Assembly (NCBI RefSeq): GCF_963678635.1
Contig: NC_087064.1
Location: 38,742,532 to 38,806,531 of the forward strand
DNA from: Symsagittifera roscoffensis
Lineage: Eukaryota; Xenacoelomorpha; Acoela; Convolutidae
Reading direction: 5' to 3'
DNA: 64,000 bases
Under the pieces are notes generated by a model that was not told the DNA's origin, did no database searches, and was given only the letters and a program-made list of their open reading frames with translations. Within the stretch, counting starts at the first letter, position 1; every line of letters starts with the position of its first letter. This document shows positions 59,401 to 64,000 of this stretch, in pieces. The position numbers were made by a program, and so were the translations under genes.

Positions 59401-61707
59401 ACCTTAAGTCGAAATACGCCACCTGAATTACTTACACGAAAAACCACAGTTGAAATACCCAAAAACATAAAATTCTACCTTGCAGAAAATGAAACATCAC
59501 CCCGATTGGAATGCAAATATGCAGTAAAAACTGACGTTGAACAATCACAAATAAATAATTTACAACATTTCCCACTTTATTTAGATTGTCAAAATAATCA
59601 CTATGAAGTTGATCTACTTGGAACATCAACTTTTAAACCAATCCCATATTCACAATGGATAAAAAACAACACCCAACAAAAAAGAATAAAACAACACCCG
59701 CCTAAAAAAGACCATTTTCCACTAATTGAAAAAGAAAATCTGACTGATAAAATAAACTTATCAGGACCACAAACAAACGATTCAAAATACACAATAAATC
59801 AAGTTTTTGACCTCCATGACCCACTTGACACAATACCCTTATCTAAATTAGAAATCGAAAACATTTTTCTCCCCCCAACAGAAACAATTACAATTTCAAC
59901 ACTGAAACAATATCAAAACCTTGACCCAGTAATTCGACAACTGAAATCATGGCACAAATATAAAACTAAACCTATCAAAGCAGATTCAACTATTCTAGGA
60001 AACAAAACACTCCTCCGATATTTTCGAAAATTCAACAATACAACAATTAACGAAAACACAGACCTTCTAGAATACAAACTAAATGAATCTACAGCTCCCT
60101 GTCTCCCTTTAAGTATAATTTTTATAGCTTTTAATATTTCACATACACAAAATATTAAAGGACACTCTGGATCAGAAAAAACATATTCAAATTTTATACA
60201 AAACTTTTATTTCCCAAATGCACCAATTTGGATAAAAGTACTATGCAATGACTGTATAGTATGTCAACTAAATAAACCTTACCCAAATCAAAAACAAATA
60301 GCACAAAAACAAGATTTTAAAGGACAAAGTTTGTACTTTAATCATCGTATCTCATTTGATACCAAAGGACCAATTTCACCCTCATCCGAAGGAAACTCCT
60401 ACATTATGGTAATTGTTGACGCATTTACACATTATGTAGCACTTAACCCAGTACCACATTGTAACGCTTATTACGCTTACACAACACTCTATGAACACTG
60501 GATAGCAAAATTCGGACTACCGGAAATTTTAGTTACAGACAACGGTACAGAATTCATAAATAATGAAATCATCACACTATGTCATTTATATAACATTAAA
60601 CACAAACCACGTACATCTCACGCACCTTGGACAAACGGCTTAGTCGAAGGTATGAACCGTTCATTACAAGAATATCTCAGATGTATCATCAATGGAAATG
60701 ATACAAGATATACCGAATGGTCAGCAGATGTAAAACTATTTCCCTTAGCATATAATTCACAAATCACGACAACTTTAGGAATGTCACCATATGAAATGGT
60801 TTTTAACCAAAAGCCACGCAAACCAATAATGTTTACAGCAAACTCTCATAAAAACGCACAAGGTTATTGTCAACCAAATAAAGACTCAATTTGTTATAAC
60901 CTACCATTACATACACACGATGAAGATCATTTTCATCACCCACAAATTCTTAAATTAGCCTCCGGTACACACACCGAATGGATTTTAAACAGAGATAAAA
61001 AACACAATGAAATTTACCAAAAGGTAACAAAAAAGTTGTTACAAAGGCAAAATATTAATGAACAAATAAATTCACGCTTTACACCAGCCTCCGATTTAAA
61101 AATTGGAACATTTGTTTTAATACCCAATTTTAAAACTCAAAAAGGAATTTCAAAAAAGTTACAACCCCTTCGTAAAGGACCATACCAAATAATTGCAAAA
61201 CCCACTGATGTCACATATAAAATCACCGACTCAGATAAAAAAGAAATCGTTCAACACCGAAATAACCTATTACCTTATTACCCAAAAGAATACGCACTCC
61301 GCGAACTAACTCAATTATATTCTTTTACAGGTTTAAAAGTTATTCAAAATAACCCACATACGGACAACATAACAAAGGAACAAAATGATATTCACCTCGG
61401 AAATCAAAATACAAAATCAAACACCACAAAAAACAATACAAAAAATCTCGATCAAAATACATCTCAAAAAGAAAGAAAAAATAGAAAAATGACAGAACAA
61501 ATAATACCCCAAAAACAAATCGACAAATCAGAACATAGAGAGTCTTCACGACTTAGAAATCAACCACGTAAAAATTATAAAGTATTCATCCCACAATCTA
61601 AAATATTAAAGAAAGTTGAATTTCAAAAACAACCTTATATTCTACATTTAAAAATCCTTGCACCTCTGAAACATTTCACACTTTCATTTTTCAAGATAAC
61701 ATGCTGA
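53395..61707 (+). CDS. gag-pol: Gag-Pol polyprotein, Ty3/gypsy type, 2770 aa, uninterrupted
   Basis: Start ATG 53395. Residues 1-550: polar N-terminal Gag region, unusually long. About 600-800: capsid domain (PLMVFTGTDPEYSVEDYLNA). 843-856: CCHC knuckle CNYCRRYGHSISEC. About 860-1070: N/R/S/Y-rich low-complexity region. D1230-S-G: aspartic protease. About 1570-1770: reverse transcriptase, with D1675 in TADMNSAY and YLDD from Y1738. About 1880-2010: RNase H (CDAS, RECTA, TDHKP). About 2249-2292: HHCC integrase finger. D2322, D2382, E2418: DD35E core. About 2560-2620: C-terminal integrase domain. Gag and Pol share one frame with no frameshift or stop, so processing must rely on the protease. 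All catalytic residues are present; the element may be competent. Confidence 0.95.
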   Translation: MSSTHTPGEESPDDDDVFPFIVDATTDRGQHIFCKNLLLNLFETGISPCKTEFPDVKIKRQIIDHYLKDICNLTQQYGIYSIEFSSPNQNHSKYIIQTDDLDLEFSKVFSEYIKSIQYHNSQRANSIFTNEVFAIIYSYISILENEIQIPNVSPTETSKHIRVRHEITLLSSFLNIIKENFTKDEVSQHTKHDLQKILAWFKIDYFTHNIDLISQARKNFRPQNSNDDTAITEQSDYVWDPEWSHPAFINFPQSISSQAISTISYVRDYVRVIPLTIDATPLNYNTFLPDMQNNSLNSTVIHNENLNGTRNLTQQDIQTPSHFINEEIVHTTTTQQSISPIRPNLTTPRNTNSSQTQVTLQSTVKPSVAPKYSHMDYQTYRPMTIPPKTRKTFTRNNFADHNYNYTHPSKTNYQPRKNFSNYTSSRNWDNPMAPPNSVNFQTNLHPPQDRSENYPFFQQNKNKKQTSYQMDYLSSDDDFLQPDIFTPYNQEYRGQGIQKPHTYHRIFSPQPIDTQTQQPIQQQNPINKSFQPIQQQNPMIANSYQPAQMQNEIPLPYYLQQHEITRNQLSNFSQMPNAAESLQMTMNPYFMGGSSITSNKPLMVFTGTDPEYSVEDYLNAVTANLILNIGPEPINTPLHQNWIHRRTALIQTTLDGAAQKWFSVLPIEIKSNWKRFTQEFSKMFDSERNKQQQRVLCNEIRRLPNETIKQLAVRIETLVRKAYSLNTHDYKNTKMTEILMMTLTPQLRKIAIKKRASLPSSIREPDLDFRKLVDKLEQAEITMKLEETENLKLQYVNRIETASTNINNIQESDTDLVEKITEILNIYEKHPNFKGKPSFKKWCNYCRRYGHSISECRQKQQDNQNKPQKYKEPNKSFYQYMKKDQNLPNKTVYSNNSSGKPLPNNTNYTRNQSPYNSSYRGRSPERRNTHNSSQNHYNRPNSRNNYSRSHSNTQRFVSRSNSQSRNNYYPNNQSRNSSYNRNRNYSNNRNRSYSNNRNQNYPNNQSRNNSYNRSNYNRPNNNYQNRSRNNSQNRHSSYNNRYRNYSQSPHRNNNNYNNSNNRHRSSTPKHQRHINQVQSNPETTSDPPGIDDTVTDTLQLNQINCGSSDSESDAENTLSINMIKVENDYEPVIYEEPFSSHIYENQSELLHNYYIEPVHSTPTTQKTNEINTTNQPNEKEKTKCLNTNHIYQNIQKEQPKEKIWTIPFLLESPKSKEFQPPDLEIDFLIDSGAESNIINIPTWNEIKTLHPKLTPLETSSKLATAQGSTLINYGKIQLFLLPTRTMEQNKILTKPFKQIFHITDIKHNIIGIPFISKYIPTINILNSKILIKDKYTKTKDTSLTFFQRLNKQPPFFSKFYPIYNQQRKHLKPLSGNIYNFSIKQVHQNDKKQNKQKFYMSDFEFKPIHKFFKITISSIKYLKNSNSDIISLHVYNNTPYQVTLPLGLLGYCETNATILPIHEKAYRVKNILQLLDICQSTILNEELSINNIISNENRNTDYFTKTPYFKPTFNISNYTENQQKFLTMFNFQHSQITQDEFEKLAKQLIKYSSVYATSKFDVGKISSSLHLPLKPDAVFKKQRASKVPIHLHDKVNRLLDILEQYNIISPVNKEEQPKGHTFINPVIILAKGESLKIVLDARYLNSLIDESKCNWPIEPIQVILTKINGKYFTTADMNSAYNQMPLDEQSRRLTQFVIGNQQYEFNRLFYGISIGPAAFSAFMSKIFRPLILKKNAITYLDDVFMQSQTKEEMFNVLEQYHQILKNENLKAAPDKSHFFLTKVKFLGHNIERKTITPLKSRIDAIQKLQPPTNKKKIQEFLGMLNFLSKYVYKMQLYLRPFYNILRQQNNFEWNIEHQARFEEIKKLLTEQISNTIPDSNQPFYAMCDASNFGIGAALLQSHNSTNKMNLISANSRLFTQAELRLSTLMRECTAIIYTLTEYEFLILGSKHPTVLFTDHKPIIFLFTQKSNPNHRVYRFQLILMKFPNLHIVWTAGKNLALPDTLSRNTPPELLTRKTTVEIPKNIKFYLAENETSPRLECKYAVKTDVEQSQINNLQHFPLYLDCQNNHYEVDLLGTSTFKPIPYSQWIKNNTQQKRIKQHPPKKDHFPLIEKENLTDKINLSGPQTNDSKYTINQVFDLHDPLDTIPLSKLEIENIFLPPTETITISTLKQYQNLDPVIRQLKSWHKYKTKPIKADSTILGNKTLLRYFRKFNNTTINENTDLLEYKLNESTAPCLPLSIIFIAFNISHTQNIKGHSGSEKTYSNFIQNFYFPNAPIWIKVLCNDCIVCQLNKPYPNQKQIAQKQDFKGQSLYFNHRISFDTKGPISPSSEGNSYIMVIVDAFTHYVALNPVPHCNAYYAYTTLYEHWIAKFGLPEILVTDNGTEFINNEIITLCHLYNIKHKPRTSHAPWTNGLVEGMNRSLQEYLRCIINGNDTRYTEWSADVKLFPLAYNSQITTTLGMSPYEMVFNQKPRKPIMFTANSHKNAQGYCQPNKDSICYNLPLHTHDEDHFHHPQILKLASGTHTEWILNRDKKHNEIYQKVTKKLLQRQNINEQINSRFTPASDLKIGTFVLIPNFKTQKGISKKLQPLRKGPYQIIAKPTDVTYKITDSDKKEIVQHRNNLLPYYPKEYALRELTQLYSFTGLKVIQNNPHTDNITKEQNDIHLGNQNTKSNTTKNNTKNLDQNTSQKERKNRKMTEQIIPQKQIDKSEHRESSRLRNQPRKNYKVFIPQSKILKKVEFQKQPYILHLKILAPLKHFTLSFFKITC

Positions 61708-62232
61708 TAAACACGCAGCGATTCTAGTTCAAAATTAGCCAATAGGATTCATCCAATCCGTCACCTTCTATAACTTTAACACAAACCAACTAGACGAAAA
61801 ATATCAAACTCCAGGCATATCTATAACTATAACTCTACGATCTCCAGGTCAAAAATAAGCAAACCACTCCAACTTGACAACTAAAATAAATATCACCATA
61901 ATATCATAACCCTCCCTTATCTAATAAACCAAAGATCAACAATATTTCCCCAACTCAGCCCTCAAATACCCCCCAAACAAATATGTTAAATTAGCCTAAA
62001 GTAAAAGAACGACCATTTTATTTAGCCTAAAGTATAAAAATCTCAAAAATACCCCAGATCATTTGACAAATGAAAATAAAGACAAAGAAGACCTCCCGAT
62101 CACCATAAAAATTGCCCCCAACAATTTTTTACAAAACTCAACCCACTTGTCAAAAAACTAATAAATAATCCGACCACACTTGAAAATTGCCCCAAACAAC
62201 AAAAAATATTCGATCACGAAGCCATTTCTTAA
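61708..62232 (+). other. Spacer between pol and small ORFs
   Basis: No ORF. TTTAGCCTAAAGTA occurs twice (about 61991 and 62020), and CTCCAGG twice (about 61810 and 61840). It may contain RNA processing or splice signals for the downstream ORFs. Confidence 0.4.
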
Positions 62233-62448
62233 ATGCTCTTCTATCAAACAGTCACTAAAATTATCACAAACCTCAAACAATTTTTTACGATACTTGAAAC
62301 TTTCATAATATTTCTTTTTGATATCCTTGAATCTTTTCTAATACTCTTAATCATTTTTTGTAATATTTTTTTAATTTTCTACACTATATTCGAACTATTT
62401 CTCCATTTTTCAAAAACCCTTGATTATATCCACAGGTACGATTTATAA
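62233..62448 (+). CDS. Small hydrophobic ORF A, 71 aa
   Basis: Starts MLFYQTVTKIITNLKQFFTI. Residues about 20-60 are almost entirely I, L, F with few charges, enough for two membrane passes. It overlaps nothing and ends 10 bases before the next ORF. No family recognised. The AT-rich composition could produce chance hydrophobic frames, but two in a row in a compact element are noteworthy. Confidence 0.45.
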   Translation: MLFYQTVTKIITNLKQFFTILETFIIFLFDILESFLILLIIFCNIFLIFYTIFELFLHFSKTLDYIHRYDL

Positions 62449-62458
62449 AATTGTCTAA

Positions 62459-62635
62459 ATGATACGAACTATTTTCAGTAGAACTGATATTTTTCTACTA
62501 TTTGTAATTTTCATAACATTTCTATCATCCCTCATTTTGACTATATGCAAATGTATAAAGAAAGCAATCATCACATTCGCTCTAGCAACAATCCTCCTAA
62601 TTCTTTTCTTAGAAGAATACTTTAATAAACATTAA
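62459..62635 (+). CDS. Small hydrophobic ORF B, 58 aa
   Basis: ATG 62459, stop TAA 62633-62635. Two hydrophobic stretches (IFLLFVIFITFLSSLILTI and IITFALATILLILFL) are separated by CKCIKK, the shape of a two-pass membrane hairpin protein with a basic loop. It lies immediately downstream of ORF A. Product unknown; an accessory or viroporin-like role is speculation from shape only. Confidence 0.45.
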   Translation: MIRTIFSRTDIFLLFVIFITFLSSLILTICKCIKKAIITFALATILLILFLEEYFNKH

Positions 62636-62655
62636 CTTTTTCACTAAAAGAATAG

Positions 62656-63789
62656 ACCAAAAAGCTATCAAAAATTGCTACCCAAAAGTCACCAAGTCAG
62701 TCTTCACCGACATCATCCCAAGATAACCCAACAACACCTTCAACTACCAATAATCCTCAAACATCTACACGAATTTCCTTTCAAGATAACCCATACACTT
62801 TTGAAGAACGACACGCTCGTTTATCAGAACCACTAGAACCAGTTCAACGACAAGCACCTCTAAGCGAACCAACATATAACTTATACCCAACACTACCACA
62901 AGAATTAAGTAGAATAAGAAATCCTAGTCAAAACCAAAATACAGTCGAAATAAATAGACAAATTATACATCCTCGACGGAACAGGAATTTTCTAACTCCC
63001 CGAGTTCATTTTGATATACCTCAATCCCCATCACAAAACACTCCAGAAAACCCCATTGGTATATTACCAGAAACCCCTACGCTTCTTTCACAACGTAGCA
63101 CCTCAAGCCTACCATCAGATTACTTAGGTTCAACACCAACATCTGAACAAATACGTGAAAATCCCTTTAACCCCCCAAACCAGGCATCACGACTACCATA
63201 TTGGACAACACATTCATTTACACAAGGTGAATTAAATTTAGTCAATGATCCAATAGATATTTCTACGGATACAACAACATCCTCATCACTACCAGAAACA
63301 TTATCACTACCATCAACACCATCAATAAGCCAGATTTCACCACCACCTTTTAACTTAAATTTTCCAAATAATCTCGACGCCAGATATCGAGAACAATCAT
63401 CAACAAATATCCCTTTAAGACTAGATTGGAATACATTTACAGCCCCTCCACCATTATTTGGACAACATCTAGAAAGTAATCGCCTCCACAACTGGGCACT
63501 TAATAGATTACAATACCGACAAGACATTCACGACGATATCCGTGATCACAATATCCAAATACTCCAACAAAACAGTTTACAATTAAAGTTTAAAATCACA
63601 GTTAAATTAAACAACATTACTCAACATCCCTACCCATTAAACCCACCAAACATAACAGCTCAATCACTACCACCACCATTTATAACCACTGAAGTAATAT
63701 ATAAATACGACAGATATACCGAAAAAACAATTGGTTACATCACATTTTATAACCCATACTCAGGATTATCATACACATGTATATTCTAA
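62656..63789 (+). CDS. Long Pro/Ser/Thr-rich frame without ATG, 377 codons
   Basis: Open from just after TAG 62653-62655 to TAA 63787-63789, with no ATG codon anywhere in frame. It must therefore use splicing or a non-ATG start if translated. AG at 62654-62655 after TTTTTCACTAAAAGAAT could be a splice acceptor that opens the frame exactly. Residues 1-260 are P, S, T, Q, N-rich and probably disordered. About 265-377 look folded (LRLDWNTFTAPPPLFGQHLE, LKFKITVKLNNITQ, EKTIGYITFYNPYSGLSY). Its end overlaps the next ORF by 13 bases. No family recognised. The minus frame at 63120-63527 is its shadow. Confidence 0.6.
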   Translation, partial: TKKLSKIATQKSPSQSSPTSSQDNPTTPSTTNNPQTSTRISFQDNPYTFEERHARLSEPLEPVQRQAPLSEPTYNLYPTLPQELSRIRNPSQNQNTVEINRQIIHPRRNRNFLTPRVHFDIPQSPSQNTPENPIGILPETPTLLSQRSTSSLPSDYLGSTPTSEQIRENPFNPPNQASRLPYWTTHSFTQGELNLVNDPIDISTDTTTSSSLPETLSLPSTPSISQISPPPFNLNFPNNLDARYREQSSTNIPLRLDWNTFTAPPPLFGQHLESNRLHNWALNRLQYRQDIHDDIRDHNIQILQQNSLQLKFKITVKLNNITQHPYPLNPPNITAQSLPPPFITTEVIYKYDRYTEKTIGYITFYNPYSGLSYTCIF

Positions 63790-63974
63790 AATTATTAATT
63801 TTTCTCCAACTCCTTTTTCTAGTAATCTCAAATCAAAACATAAACCCTTCTCCCCGCACAGGACCCCAAGATTTATTAGTAACACATTACGATTGTGAAG
63901 AAAACGAACAAAAAACACTACACAAGTATGCAATAAATCAAGTATCACAGTGCGAAACAGAACCCAAGCCATAG
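63777..63974 (+). CDS. env: Envelope-like glycoprotein start (signal peptide), window-truncated
   Basis: ATG 63777 begins MYILKLLIFLQLLFLVIS, a clear signal peptide. It is followed by a Cys-containing ectodomain start with DCEENEQKTLHKYAINQVSQ, which resembles the N-terminus of envelope glycoproteins carried by some invertebrate retroelements. The frame stops at 63972-63974. Another frame continues to the window end in similar style, so either a one-base shift has damaged env or the true structure differs. Only the first 66 codons are visible. Confidence 0.55.
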   Translation: MYILKLLIFLQLLFLVISNQNINPSPRTGPQDLLVTHYDCEENEQKTLHKYAINQVSQCETEPKP

Positions 63975-64000
63975 AAACTACAAATGTCATAGCAACACTT

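Larger units (their letters stand above)
51410..64000 (+). mobile_element. Ty3/gypsy LTR retroelement with extra ORFs, right end outside window
   Basis: This comprises a putative 5' LTR (about 51410-51703) with TATAA at 51566-51570, a primer-binding site at 51706 and a 1.7-kb leader. A basic ORF is at 52953-53420, and Gag-Pol is at 53395-61707 in protease, RT, RNase H, integrase order. Two small hydrophobic ORFs, an ATG-less frame and an envelope-like start follow. Gag-Pol and the small ORFs are unbroken, so the copy looks young. The sense strand is A-rich and G-poor. It could be an endogenous retrovirus-like element able to spread between cells, but that is inference from the envelope-like ORF. 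The 3' LTR needed to date the insertion lies beyond 64000. Confidence 0.85.

Overview
This is AT-rich eukaryotic DNA, most likely from an invertebrate animal. The evidence is GT-AG spliced exons of the metazoan decapping factor DCP1, long repeat-filled introns, and Polinton, Copia, EnSpm, LINE and Ty3/gypsy elements. I cannot name the species. No bacterial-style operons, rRNA genes or CRISPR arrays are visible. All family assignments are by reading motifs; no database search was run.

Layout. (1) 1-5483 is a repeat mosaic. It holds three copies of one LTR-like sequence, two of them inverted at the ends of the interval, scattered GACCCCTCCGGATT motifs and a 4 x 29-bp tandem array. (2) 5945-46441 is one host gene, DCP1, on the + strand. 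It has five exons whose phases join into a 748-residue protein carrying an N-terminal EVH1 domain and a C-terminal trimerisation helix. Its introns are 0.63, 10.3, 25.3 and 2.1 kb. Intron 2 holds a dead Copia element, several ancient segmental duplications and a dead duplicate of DCP1 exon 2. Intron 3 holds a fossil Polinton/Maverick of about 20.6 kb with terminal inverted repeats. In it, protease, capsid proteins, integrase and packaging ATPase read on the - strand, and protein-primed DNA polymerase B reads on the + strand. A 2.9-kb segment of the Polinton is tandemly repeated two and a fraction times. A LINE fragment and a diverged satellite follow. (3) 46442-51400 is intergenic and holds an EnSpm-like transposase relic. 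(4) From about 51400 to the window end is a young-looking Ty3/gypsy retroelement with an uninterrupted 2770-codon Gag-Pol frame.

The most interesting part is the gypsy element. It has an LTR end and primer-binding site, a long structured leader, a basic ORF overlapping gag-pol, and the giant single-frame polyprotein. After pol come two small hydrophobic ORFs, a 1.1-kb frame with no ATG, and the start of an envelope-like signal-peptide ORF cut by the window end. This coding load resembles a complex retrovirus, and its sense strand is strongly A-rich. The second notable object is the tandem amplification inside the Polinton, whose repeated junction carries a short templated-looking insertion.

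DCP1 appears to be the only host gene here, and it keeps clean splice sites and frames despite about 35 kb of mobile DNA in its introns. The Copia, Polinton, LINE and EnSpm copies are broken by frameshifts and stops; the gypsy element is not broken up to the envelope region.
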